The position numbers were made by a program, and so were the translations under genes. Of a DNA stretch of 64,000 nucleotides, positions 50,111 through 62,420 are shown one piece after another. Where the stretch lies: positions 451,001 through 515,000 of the forward strand of contig JALPQD010000388.1 in the NCBI GenBank assembly GCA_023101885.1, given 5' to 3'. The stretch is from Typhlomys cinereus (lineage: Eukaryota; Chordata; Mammalia; Rodentia; Platacanthomyidae). The notes below the pieces were generated by a model, which saw nothing but the letters and a program-made list of their open reading frames with translations, ran no database searches and was not told the origin of the DNA. The stretch's first letter is position 1, and every line of letters starts with the position of its first letter.

Positions 50111-51313
50111 TGTGGAAGGTGGGAGAATAGTGGAATGACTGTGTGTGTCCCTTCTGAATGTTTTGCTTACCTGCTGCAGATGAATGGATAGAAAAGCACA
50201 TGGGACTCTAAGAAGATGGTCGAGAGGATGCCAGGCTTTGGGTTCAATACAGAACTACAAGGTCAGGTTCATGCAATCTAAATGTTTGCCTGAAAAAAAT
50301 TACCTGAACAATTCCATTGTGGGAATTCTCCCAAATCTTTGGATTTAATTTTGTAGGTATATTTCTATAATGACTTGGCTCAAATCACCACATCTGATTT
50401 AATGAAGAGGACCTCTCCTGTCTTTATAATTGCTTCAGACTTTTCTCAGCCTAGTTCAGAACTAATGATTTAAAATTACATGTTCCTTTTTAGAGGCTCT
50501 AACAGCAGCCTTCTTCCTGATTTACCCTTGCCAAAAAGCATTCATAGCTTTTGTCTTGCTACATGCGTGTGTATATGTATACACAGACCCACACCTATCC
50601 TTCCCCCAACTTCTAGTATGATGATTTTCTTAACCAATTTGTTGTTTATTGACTTACAACTGTAGAAATACAGTGTCACATGATCACGTATTACTAGAAA
50701 AAAATTGAATTTGCCACCTGCTGCCTCCACTTGCCCATCTGGAAGATAAAAGGAATTAAATTTGCTGAAAAAAGTCCCCCCTGATAATTTTTCTTCAAAG
50801 AAATTCCATATGTCAGAGTCACAGCTGTGGAAGGTAGCTGAAAGTCCATCACTATTATTAATTAAAAAAAAACTTCTTTATGATTCAGAAGCTCCATTTT
50901 ATAAGATAAACTCCCTGTTTACTTGCAAACTCATGTTTTATATAAAAACTGATGATGTATTCAGCATCATGCCTCTGGCCTGAAAAGCTGCCTAATTACC
51001 CATTTTTAACAACTATGAAACATTGAATAAAAATGTTTAGTTTGTCATTTATGCTGTGCTCTTTTTTCATTCTTTCTCCTCCCAATTTTTTTTTTTTGTT
51101 CTGAAAGTTTCTCTCCATAAATCTTTAAGGGGAAAGGATGGGATTACCTTTCATGTGTCCTCCAAGTTATCAGTAGCAATCTTCTACTTGTTTTACACTA
51201 GTTTGGATTCTCAATACCATCTTATAATTTGGAGGTCATTTTGTGATTCATAGCTTTGGGTATGTAGTGTTATATTGCATTATTTAATTTTATCAGTAAC
51301 TTCTTTTTCACAT
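50111..51313. other. Intron stretch, no named repeat
   Basis: No element was recognised with confidence. A weak ID-like phrase lies near 50200-50262. Confidence 0.35.
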
Positions 51314-51649
51314 ATATGCATGTATGTGTGTACGTGTGTTGCTAGGGTAAGTGTAGGAGATGTAGGTTTAGGGGAGGCGTTGAACACACATGGAAGCCAG
51401 AGTAGAAACTGTGCATCCTGTTCTAATGCTCTCCTTTTTATTCCCTTGAATCAGGGTCTCTCACTAAAAACACCAAGCTAGGCTGTCTCAAGCTCCTGTG
51501 ATTTTCTCTCTGCCCTGTCCTGTGGCATTGGTATTATAGAACTGTGTAACCATGGTTAGCTTTTAGTATCTGGTTTCAGGGATTTGAACTCAAGTTCTTA
51601 TTCCTGAACAGCAAACGCTCTTATCTGTTGAAACATTTATCCAACTCCA
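51314..51649 (-). mobile_element. B3-type SINE, minus strand
   Basis: The + strand has a short TG-rich start, then acacatggaagccagagtag, gaatcagggtctctcactaa, gtattatagaactgtgtaac, tctggtttcagggatttgaa and ctcaagttcttattcctgaa. These are reversed B3 blocks. Both ends are worn. Confidence 0.75.
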
Positions 51650-54560
51650 CATTAGCTTTTTCCATTCACTCTATAGAGTAATGCTATTTACAGCAGATGC
51701 TAGATCATTGGTATCCTGCATTGTGGTTGGACATTGCTGTCCACTTCATGCTCTTCTACTGCCGTAGGCTACATCCTGTCTCTGTTGTAGAAGAAGATTT
51801 CTAGGTTGGAGTGTTAAGTGTTCTTCAAATCTATGGGTATAATAGCAGCTATTTACAGAGCAACTTGGTGTACTGTCTTCCTACCTAGAGGTTCATTGGT
51901 CTGCTTTACCCTGTTGATCTATTTCCTTCTCTTTTTTAGGTATTTTTTCTAGTTAAGAGTAACAGGAAGGGTACCCTTGTCATTCTGACAAGTGGATTCA
52001 TCCAGGAAGCTGCTGGTTGTGTCTTTGATACTCATACCACTGTTATGCCAGTGGTCACATGTTACCATGGTGATTTTTATTGCAACCTGCGTATCTCATG
52101 AGGTGATGATGTCTGTGATTATTTTTCTCCCCCAGTAGCTTCTACAGTACTGCTTGGTACTGTGTAAGCTATGCAGCAAAAAATTAAGGAGCTTTAAATG
52201 TGTGTTTATTTTATTGGCTTTAGCCATAGTAATTAAAAATATTCATTGAACATAACAAAATTTGGTAACAATGACAAAGACATTATCAGCATGATCAGAT
52301 GATGGCAGCTCATTTCAGATTTCAAATCTTGTTCTGAATGTGATTATGCTGAATGAGATTCAGAACTATAGAAACAGATTCCTAATTATTAATCTAATAT
52401 ACTTAGTAAAATATAGTGTATTTAGAGACCATTGGACTATCAATTCTATATACTGTGAACTTTGGGTAAGCAAAAATACCCTTATTTATGTTATATTTCC
52501 ACTAAAGAAAATTTCCTTAGTGAAGTAGTTGTAATGATTTCAAAAATGAACAAATAAATAAATGAATGACTGAATCTTGGGCTTTGACATGCCATGTGAA
52601 TACATCTACAATCTTTGCTGCTCACAAGCACATGCTTTGAACAGAAAAACATTTTGACAGGTGTTTGTACAAAATAGTGAGGCATATTAGATGTTTCATA
52701 CTGCATGGAGACGACATATTCCCTGAGCATTTGGTTAATACTATACTGTGATTCATGGCATTATACAAGGCATATTTGAAATGGGTAAACAGCATGTCTG
52801 TTTAAACTAAATAAAACTTCAGGCGACTTAAAATAAAAGATTGTTTACAAGTCAGAGAAATTGCATGCACTCGTAATCCTGTTTGAACTGTTGCTTAAGT
52901 CTAGAGTCTCCAAGGAATATGGTTGACCTGTTGACAGGTATCGCAGGTGGTTTAGCTATACAGGAAATCTCAGACCATGTCATTCGATTTCACGTCTGTA
53001 AAACAACCTACCAGCAAATTCAAAGAGGGAATGAAATGTCAAGAACCTTTGTCTGCAGATACAAATAAGGCATTGTGCCAACGCATTGAGTGTCATAAGC
53101 AGACAGAGTCTGCTATAGAGTGTTGCCAAATAGTGCTGACCCCAAAGTAGAGCTGTGGTGGAAGGATATGTCAACTCCTTATAAATGTAAATGAAAGCAC
53201 AAGAGAGAGAGAGATTGTTTCCTGGTGAAATAAGTGGTTCTTCCTCCATGAGACAGAATTTATGAATCTCAAGAAAAATGTCTAGAGGAAATGACTGTTG
53301 TCTTGTGTGCCTGTCACTAACTTCTCTAGTGCCCAGAACATTTGCTGCCTAGTAATTACAATGTATTCAGTATTTTCATATGAACTCAAGGCCTGACTTC
53401 AGGAGTCTTCCTGAGAATCAACTGCCCAATGAAGCTGGAAGTCTTAATTGTACTTTTGATTTAACAAAGACTGGTTGGGTTGGTTTACTTGAAGCCCTAA
53501 ATTAAGACAAACGTTTTGGGGTTCATTCTTTGTTAGTGCATCCTAATCTATCATTCCATGTGTTTGTTGAAGAGAATCATTATACCCAGTGAAGAGGCCA
53601 GTCAATGGTTTGGATGAATTTACTGCAAAGACATAGGTCAAGAGAAAAAGAAGTTCAAATATTTCTGTTTATACATACATTTGATACTTTTCTGAATATC
53701 AATGTATAACAGTTGTCATTCATCACAATTTTCAATCAGTTCTGTGCTGGACTTATTTTTCACCTAAAAATACTTTTTCTTTAAATTTCAAAGGGGCCAT
53801 TGGTTAATTGTAGAATTTACCAGGTGCACCGCAGTAACAGCTTTCTACACCCTTCACACCAATCATCAGCTTGATTAATTAATTTAAGCAAACACTCCAG
53901 TGTGACAGTTCATCCTAATTAGCTAATAATATTCTATTTCTCTGCACCCTTGGGACCTAGACATTTTTGTTGTATAAAGTTACAAAGTTACCAAATTGCC
54001 TTCTTATTTTAGCAGGCCTGGTAGACTATCAGTTATAGCTTGGTTCAGAAATGTCTCCCAAATGTCTTCACAGTCTCCAGCTAATGGTGCGATTTTTTAA
54101 AATTTATATAAATGGAGGAGAAAGGTCTTTCTTTTGGTGTGTAGACCTTGGGAGATTTCACTATAATATGCTACAGGCCTGGTTCTACTTCCTGGTTCAG
54201 ACACCACCTAAAAATTTGCCATGATACATTCCCACTTTTATCTCTAAACTATCATGCCTCTGAAATGATCAGTCACGAAAACTTGAACTCCCTTAAATTG
54301 TTAAATATTTTCGTCAAAGCAATGAAGATCAACTAATGTACTGCCCAAGTGTGTGTTTGTGGGGGAATATATATTTTAGTAAGAATTAGTTAGAGAAGAA
54401 CCATGTATCATACATGGGACCAAGAAAATTGACTGTAGAATCAGAAAACACACGTGAGTGCTGCTCTTCTTGCAGAACCAGTTGTGGCTTCTAAGATATG
54501 ATTTGATGGCCAGAACTCTGCTTCATAAGGTAATTTGTTAAAGCTCTTATGAGATAGAGA
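51650..54560. other. Intron stretch, no named repeat
   Basis: No gene or mobile element was recognised. Composition is AT-rich. Confidence 0.4.
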
Positions 54561-54568
54561 CTTGAGAT

Positions 54569-54638
54569 TACACATACACACCCACACCCACACAAGTACT
54601 TTCGCTCTCTCACACATACACAAACACACTCACTTCTC

Positions 54639-54703
<65 letters not shown>
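54569..54703 (+). repeat. Compound (CA)n-(TC)n-(CA)n microsatellite
   Basis: CA-rich words to 54595, a TC run at about 54634-54670, and a second CA run at 54674-54703. The three parts may have grown separately. Confidence 0.92.
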
Positions 54704-54707
<4 letters not shown>

Positions 54708-57700
54708 CAGCACAGTTATTCAGAAAAAATTGACTTATCTTATAGTTTCAGATGGTGCAGTCTGTCATAGCCAGGAAGTCATGGTAGCTTGGCGGTAGCA
54801 TTTAGTATACAGCAGTAGTAATGAGCATGCAACGATGGCTTTTCATTCAGTGAGGGGACCAAGAAGCAAATGATTCGGGCCAGCAGCAAGCTTCAGTGTA
54901 ATATTCCAAGGCCACACTCAAATGACACCTATGACTGACACCCCACTTGTTAGTACAACCATTGGGAGTAGGGGTAGCACTCTTCTGTCCATAATCCAAG
55001 AATGGATTTTGTTAATTTCCAAACTTCTGGTGAGTTAATACATGAGAGAAATCCCTTGTGTGGCTGTTTAGCATTCTTCTCTAGTAATCTGCTGATTTCT
55101 CTAACCCTATGTGTTCCTTTGATTTTCTAAGATGTCACTTAGAAAGTTTTCTCTTCACTAATGCCTCTCAAGGTTGATTTTACCTACTCATTGCCAGCGA
55201 TCACATTTTAATTACATGGCCCTTTGTTTTGTTTTCTCCCGTTTAATAAGGCTCTCCTGGGGAAATCTTCTGCTTTCTGGGTCTAATCGGGTTGTCAGAT
55301 CAATTAGGGTAATTGACAGCAGGTTTATCGTATTCCTTAATCAAGAGTGTAGCCGTCTTGTTAGTGGAAAACAATCATCCAGATGATTTTGAGATGAAGT
55401 AAAAAAAAAAAAAAGCATTCAATATGTGCAAATTGTGATGGTAAGAAAAATAACCCAAAATGTGAGAGTTTCTAGAGAAAGAAGGAGATGGGAAAAGAGT
55501 ACAGCAAGTAAATTTCAGAGTCTGGCCTCATGAAACCAATGCAGCAGTCCCCGGAATTAAATGTATGTCAGAGATATCGTAAGTAATTAACAACGAGACT
55601 TCTGTCCTTTGTTTCAATAACTTCTTCAAACTTTGGAGTCCACAAATCTTTATTTTCACAAGCCTGTGATGTTCTATCATGGAAGATGGTCCGCGGCTTA
55701 CTGTGCTTTCAAAAGCATCAAAGTTCCTGATAATACTGGATATCTTGCCATCCCATTGAGCTGAAAGCTTGGTTTATTTGTTTTCATGTGCCCTCTTATC
55801 ACCTGTCCTCATGGGCAGTAGGTGGCATGGGGTTGTCTGGTCCTAACAAGCTCCCAAGTGATGCCCTCACTGCTGGTCCATGTGGTCTGCTTTTAAGTCC
55901 AGTTACTGTGCTCTGTTTCCATGAGTTCCTTTGTGCTGTGGTGAAAGGCGAGTTGGCTGGGACAGTGGCCTGTCTAGAGCTTCTAAAATGTCACTAGACA
56001 AGGATACTTCACTTTTCCAATGTTGGGATACCTAGGGAACAAGAAAAGAGTCATTTTCAGCCTTTCTGCCCCTGTTTATATTGTGTAATTCTCTACAAAT
56101 ATAGGAAACTATACCTGTGCTCTAAATATATCACACGAAGATATGCAAATATTTAAAAATACAATTATTTCCCATAGGGAAAAGAGGTTGTTAGAATGAC
56201 AGAACTTTATAAATTTAATTTTTTCACATTATGTAGATCCTTTCACATTCATAGTTAATGAATATATGTCTTATTTCACTATTGCAGTGGCTGGAGCACT
56301 GCTTATAGTAAGAATCACTCTGACATGATTCTGCTCCCAAAGTTCTCCTTGATATGGCCGTTAAAGGGACAAATGAATTAGTCATGAAATAAAGTCCCGA
56401 GAGGCCAAAAAGGCAAAGTGATGTTGCTTTCATCTCATATAATGTAGCCAAGGCTGGTTGAATTCCTAAGAGTAATATTCAGATGGACACCTTTGGTTTA
56501 GGAGCTGTTTATTGCTCATCTGTCACTTCCAGAAACTCACTAAACCTCTATGACTCAACCTCTATCCATGTGATAATTATGGCACTCTTAGTCCTTTCCA
56601 TTATGTTGCACATGCCCTTGACTTATTCTTTAATGTCATTTCTATCATGAATTAAAGTTTTAAAGTTTCTCACCTCCTTAGTACATTGGAACTAGTACCA
56701 AATGCCTTATAATTTTGTGGATATTTTAGTCAGTATGAGCTTATTAATGAAGCTATGAAAGAAGAACCCTGTGGGTTTGACCTTTATAGTCTATACATTG
56801 TGTATCCTATGTGCGAATATAACCCACATTATGCAGAATGTAAATTAGTGAGTTGTCTTTTACATACCTAAAGAATATTCTTAGATTCTAGTAGCCATAT
56901 AACCCTATGGGAGCTAGAACAAAATCAAGCATTCTCCTATTTATATAAACCCAAGAAAACAAAAGGAATATGGAATTGATAATTAATCATGGTAGCAAAA
57001 AGAGGAGAAACCTGCGCAGCTTGGGTCTTCAGCTTAAAGTTTTCCCACGCAGCCCCTCCATTAGCAAGTAGAACGTATCTCTCTGTAAACTAAAGAACAC
57101 AAACAATAGAGTACATCAAGGAATTATGCATCAGTTATGAAACAAGACATTTTTTAATGAAAAATCTAGTCATTTGCATGTTAGGGAAAGTAATTTTAAA
57201 AAGCAAATTTACAAAACAGTCAATGCTTGATTTTTATTTTTTGTAAGATTCTATAGCTTTCAAGCGAGTATTGTTTATTCCAATTATTTGTCCTACTACA
57301 AATTATTATCATTACTACTATTGAAAGTCTGTTATGCCTTGAGCACTTTATGTCTGCTCCTTTATTGAGAGATTATGTTTATTCTTATGATTCTGTGGTA
57401 AACAGTAACATTCCAATCCATTTCAGACCAGTAAAAGAAAAATATGGTTTTGTGTTTTTGATTTCTATTTTTAAACCAATATGCTAAAAAGATAATGCTG
57501 TACATTGTTGCTAAATTCAAATATTAATGTTTCCTCTGAATGGTATGAATTAACATATTTCTGATTTCATCTTCATTTAAATTTTTCAACAATTACAATT
57601 TTAACGATTCATTGAATGTTGCTGAATTTAATGAAACACTTCTGTCATCATCAATTGTAAATACCATCTTACATAATTTTTATCAATATCATTGTCTATG

Positions 57701-58335
57701 ACTAATTCACATCTTTGGTACCCTATTGATATTTGGGAATCCTATTGGGTACCCTATTTGATATTTATGAGACTCTTCGTAACCAGATCTGTACTTGGTA
57801 CAGAAGATCTTGGCTTTCTTGTCTAAATACAACCAAATTTTCAAAGCAGAAGAACACTGTGTCTCTCATGTTTTTCTAAATGTTCTCTGTTACAGGCCCA
57901 GCATTATTCTCGACATGTGACACATTTATAAATAACTGCTGGTTGTTGAGTCCAATTCTTGCTTTGTTCAGTTATTTTTAATGTCTGATAAACTGGAAGC
58001 TTCCATATAATTTGATTTGATCATAGGTATTTCCATTTAGCACTATCAAAACTCTATAGAAGTAAGTTCCAGGTTTGACTAAGAGTATACACAACTGCTA
58101 CATAGTCTTTCTGTGTGCCTGAAAGTTTATACATTTAGTTTACTCCCAATGACTGATACCTTCAGAGGAGGTATTCAGGATCTTTAATAACATCCATCCT
58201 TCTTTCATGACCAGTCTGGTAAGGTTGAGCTGCAATGAACTAAACAGATCAATAGTAATCACCGGGTTCTTGGGAAAGACAGCCTCTTCAATAATCCTGA
58301 GACAGCTCAGTTAGCATTGACAGTCACTGCAAGAT
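54704..58335. other. Intron stretch, no named repeat
   Basis: I see no gene or mobile element. It includes a 15-base A tract near 55400 and a weak MIR-like segment near 57300-57420 that I did not accept. Confidence 0.4.
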
Positions 58336-58338
58336 GAG

Positions 58339-58348
58339 GTGTGTGTAT

Positions 58349-58394
<46 letters not shown>
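58339..58394 (+). repeat. (GT)n microsatellite
   Basis: About 26 GT units with two gtat interruptions near the start. Confidence 0.95.
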
Positions 58395-58397
<3 letters not shown>

Positions 58398-59102
58398 CAG
58401 ACTCAAAGAATTTCTAAGGGAAAAGCATTCCTCATGGCTACATAACCTTGACTTCCAGAATATTGATAGATCCCCATATAATTGTCACTGTGGACATCCT
58501 GGCCTTCCTTTCTCTGAGGTTGTCATCTGTGTCTTCATTTTGCTCCAGTGGTGCTTGTGGACAGCTCTGAAAGCTGCTCAGCACAGCAAGAACAATGACC
58601 ATCTTCTTGGAAGACCTGCCCAATGCCCGTCCTTTGCTGCTGACAGCACAGGCAAAAATTATCTTAGATGTTAGGCCATGAATCCATTTCTTTGAAGTAG
58701 ATTATATGGGATTTAATAACTGAGACTCATAATAATAATCCCACTTCTTCGAAATGTTTTCTCCACCCACTTCATTTCATCTTAATAACATAATTCCATG
58801 TGATGTGCAACATTATAAAAAATTAATAACAAGGAAACTTAAATCAACATAGTATTGTTTCTTCCTTATGTATTTGCCTACTTAGATTGACAATCAACAT
58901 TATCCTTTTTGTTTCACAAAGCTTTTCACAGAAATCCAAAACAGAACAGGATTTAATCTTTTCAAAACATATAGTGTCTTTAGCATAACATAGTACTATG
59001 ACTTAGCAAACTTTGCCCCTCATTGTTTCATGTTAATTTCTTGTTGTTGAGGTGATATTTTTATTCTTAATGAACATCATAGTTTCAGTGAAGACTTAAC
59101 AC

Positions 59103-59225
59103 CAAATGGGACATGATGGAGCAGTCCTTTAATCCCAGTACCCTGGAAACTGAATCAAGAAATCCTTCAAAAGTAGCCTGAATTATTACCTTGAGAGATG
59201 CTATCCCAAAATTAGATGAATAAAT
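59103..59225 (+). mobile_element. Degenerate B1-type SINE
   Basis: It shows gggacatgatggagcagtcc, tttaatcccagtaccctgga, aagtagcctgaattattacc and atgctatcccaaaattagat. This follows B1 (ggcatggtggcgca, cctttaatcccagcactcgg, gaggccagcctgg, gagaccctgtctcaaaa) with many changes, so it is an early B1. Confidence 0.65.
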
Positions 59226-60817
59226 AAATCTTCTTTCTTCTTTCCTCAAGTAATAGTTGCTGCAGTAGTCGTTCTGCTGAACTGACTCTTAATTATCCAT
59301 TAAAGTAGTGTTATGTTTTATTTTCCACTAATTACCATTATGAGATAGCAAGCTCATAATAGCAAAAATCCTGATTGTTCAATAGATAAGTATTCATGCC
59401 TTTTCAGAAAAGAAAATGAAAAGCCTCTTCATAGCTATTTTGTTTTGGGTGTTTTTCCTAATTGACACCCACTAGAAATTTCAGTGTGAAAGTTTGTGTT
59501 TTAGACAAATGTAGGCAAATCTAATTTCTCTGGTGTGGGCTTTAAATGACAAATGTTAGAAATTGACCTTTTCAATAAAATTCGCTTGGAGTCCTAAGTG
59601 AAGCTCTGCTTTATGCTAAATTTGTCACCAAGACATGATTAAATTCTCTTAAATGTAGTTCAGTTGCTCATATTCTTAATGAGCTGAAATCTCTCTAAGT
59701 GGTGCCCATAAATTTAAAAAGAAGAAAAAAAAATGAGGTCAAAGTGACTCATCTGTATAGGAAATTTTTTTCCAAAATATAAGATAAAGTACCTTTTACG
59801 CTTCCAGAGAAAGGTGGCTGAGAAATTCCTGTGTTACTTTAGAACTCTATTTGAAAGTTTTTCTTTGATAAGATGTGGGAATTCAAAGTATTTTATAATT
59901 GGATTGAATGCCTTATTTTATGTCTTGTTAGCTTATAGGAGTCCTAGGCCATGTAACACGTGTAAGAAGGCATCACAAATATATTAAAATGAGAGGAAGA
60001 ATGGAGAAGAGAAGAAGAAAGTAAGGAAGACGTACTCAATTTTGACAGCTTCTCTAGATGCAAAGCAGTTCACAGAACTAGGAGCAAACAAACCACGCTG
60101 TGGAGATGTATTGAGGCCTAGGAAATGACTGATGTTCTCAGCAGGGAAAGTAACAATCAGTTGGCTCAGAACTCCAGCCATGGTCTATTATGAAGTTTGA
60201 TTACAGATGCCAACACATAAGAAATACAGAAGACAGGTTCTTCCTGCTGTGCCGTTGTGTACAAGGTTGCCCTGCCTGTGCAAGGTCAGGACCTCATCAT
60301 TTTCTTTACCCTGGAGTGTCTGAGATGCTTCAGTCAAAGAAATGCATGTAGCTGGCAGGAAAGAGGTAGCCAGGAATACGGATTAGCCCATTTTTATGAG
60401 TTTATACTTCATTCTATGTCTTCCACCCAGTCTTTGAACATGGTTTAGAATCTGCAAAGATTGGCCATAGCCAATCTTTTATAGGAGTGAAGAAAAGAAA
60501 AGGAAGATGTTGTTAGCATTGCTGACAGCATATTCTAAACACATGACGCCTGCCTGTCCTTCATTCAGATGCACTTTGAAGAGTCATAACTTGCTTATGC
60601 AGATGAGATGCATATCTTAGGGTGGCTATAAGTGGCTGTTAACAAATCAAATCAAATTGAAAGGCATCTAGTTACACGGAAATGTCAATAGCTTTCCACT
60701 ATGCTTAGAGGAACAAATTGTTGGATATCGCTACAGATGCTTAGGGTGCATCATATTGAACCTTTTTAAAGGGGTCTTTCATCAGTTATGTCTGCATATC
60801 ACATATTTTGTGATTTA

Positions 60818-60831
60818 GTGTCACAGATTCT
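60818..60831 (+). repeat. Left target-site duplication of truncated L1
   Basis: gtgtcacagattct at this position recurs as gcgtcaaagattct at 61178-61191, with two mismatches. It brackets the L1 3' end. Confidence 0.8.
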
Positions 60832-61177
60832 TTATTTTATTTTATTTTTTTTATTTCAACTCATACAATTTAACAGGTACACCGGTCCCCTCCCTCCCTC
60901 CAACCTCCCACTGCCCTGTTCCCCCCTCCCCTCCCCCCTCCCTCCCTGTCCCCCAGTGCCTCCCCCCCATCCCCGGAACATCCTTTAATGTGCATGCCAA
61001 ACTCACCTCTGGGTCCTCCTCGCCGATGAAGTGCAAGGACCCAGTGGCATTTCCCAGAACCTTTTCCTGTGTTCCCCTTAAGCATAGGAACACTACTGTG
61101 GCTGTCAATCCCTTGCCTCCAAGGATCCTAGTGCCTTTAGCAAATGCTAGACTTTGTGGGGTCAACAGTGTGTTGTA
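60832..61177 (-). mobile_element. L1 3' UTR end, 5' truncated, minus strand
   Basis: It starts with a T-rich tail, then tcccctccctccctccaacc, a long C-rich run, gtgcctcccccccatccccg, and ccttgcctccaaggatccta. It is the reverse of the 3' UTR at 46360-46687 and of the L1 at 39560-39700. About 346 bp, with no coding sequence. Confidence 0.9.
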
Positions 61178-61191
61178 GCGTCAAAGATTCT
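61178..61191 (+). repeat. Right target-site duplication of truncated L1
   Basis: gcgtcaaagattct pairs with 60818-60831 and fixes the right boundary of the insertion. Confidence 0.8.
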
Positions 61192-61282
61192 GATGAGTAT
61201 GCAGCAACAGTGATTCAAAATAATCAGAAAAACTAAATCATATGAATATCTTGCTAGGTCTTGTGTGCATGTGTGCATACAT

Positions 61283-61310
61283 ATGTGTGTGTGTGTGTGT
61301 GTGTGTGTGT
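61283..61310 (+). repeat. (GT)n microsatellite
   Basis: A run of about 14 GT units following gtgcatacatat. Confidence 0.9.
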
Positions 61311-61525
61311 TGCTTGAGTCATTTGATTTTGCCCCTCAGCAATTGCCAGTAGATTGTTTTAGACAGAACTCCAAATGCAACCTGTGACAATTACATCATA
61401 AACTATATTGCAGTCCAGTGTAAAATATTGCTTATCCTATTCTTACTATGGTTCTCTATGGTAACTCTTTCCTGACAACCATCATTTCTACTTTTATCTT
61501 TATAGATCACCCTATTGGAGTGTGT

Positions 61526-61555
61526 ATGTGAGTGTGTGTGTGTGTGTGTGTGTGT
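61526..61555 (+). repeat. (GT)n microsatellite
   Basis: A run of about 14 GT units. Confidence 0.9.
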
Positions 61556-61993
61556 GGTTCTCAAAGATATTAAGTGGTCACCAATGAGGAATTCTCAAGA
61601 ATCTAGTTAGTGTCTACAAACCATATCCAAACTCTGCTCACCATCTGCTCTTTTAGATAAAGTTTTATTGGAACATGGCTGCATTCATCTGATGTCCACA
61701 CAGCCAAGCATATTTAATTTCCAGGCCTTTACAGATAAAGAAGGAAGAAGAAAAATTTGCTGTCAAATCTGATACAGATATCATCCCAGATTTTGTGCAG
61801 TTGAAAGTGGAGCCTTGTAAACCATTCTGTAGGTCTCTAATTGAAGATGAGGAGGATACATTGACAATCCCGAACAATTGTAGCCAATCCAGAACCAGAG
61901 GGCTTGTGCACTGTTGCCTCCACTGAGCATCTGAAACACACAACCACAATGACTTCATTCAGCTCTGTCCTCAGAGCTTCCAGAGGGAAGTTA

Positions 61994-62420
61994 TGTTAGT
62001 CTGCTATCCATTACTATGACATGTGACACACGAATGAAGAAAGATCTATTTTGACTTCTGATTTCAGAGCTTTCAATCCATTGGTTGACTCCATTACTTT
62101 TAGGCCTCTTTAAGTCAGAAGCGTCACGGAAGGAAAGATCCGACTGAGTAAGACAGACATTGTGAAAGGAGGACATGGCTGAAGAAAGATGCATATCTCA
62201 TGGCAACCACAGAACAGAATTTGAGAGGCATAATCCCAGGCCTGGACAAGATATACCTTTCAAAGGCTTCCAAGGAGACCCCACCTCCCATTCAGATGCA
62301 ATCCTAATGCAGTCCTATTGCTTTTGTTATCCAATCTACTCTTGGTAGTACCAATGTCAGGGGACCAAGCTTTCCACCTAGAAGTCTTTTAGAAGGATAG
62401 TTCATATGTAAATGATAACA
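61994..62420 (-). mobile_element. Solo LTR, MaLR-like, minus strand
   Basis: The + strand begins tgttagtctgctatccatta ctatgaca, then ttcagagctttcaatccatt, aggacatggctgaagaaaga, ctcatggcaaccacagaaca, gaccccacctcccattcaga and ends atgataaca. The order matches reversed MaLR LTRs of MST/MT type (gtttcagtccatggtc, cctcatggcagccagg, gccccacctcc). Ends are TG and CA. Confidence 0.68.

Noticed and set aside
50200..50262. ID-like SINE
   Set aside because: Only a short phrase (ggctttgggttcaatac, aactacaagg) resembles ID. No head or A-rich tail is present.
57300..57420. MIR or L2 3' end
   Set aside because: A ttattatcattactactatt run and gagcactttatg are suggestive, but the rest does not follow the consensus.
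60851..61165. 104-codon minus-strand frame rich in Gly
   Set aside because: It lies in the L1 3' UTR purine tract and is noncoding in all L1 copies.
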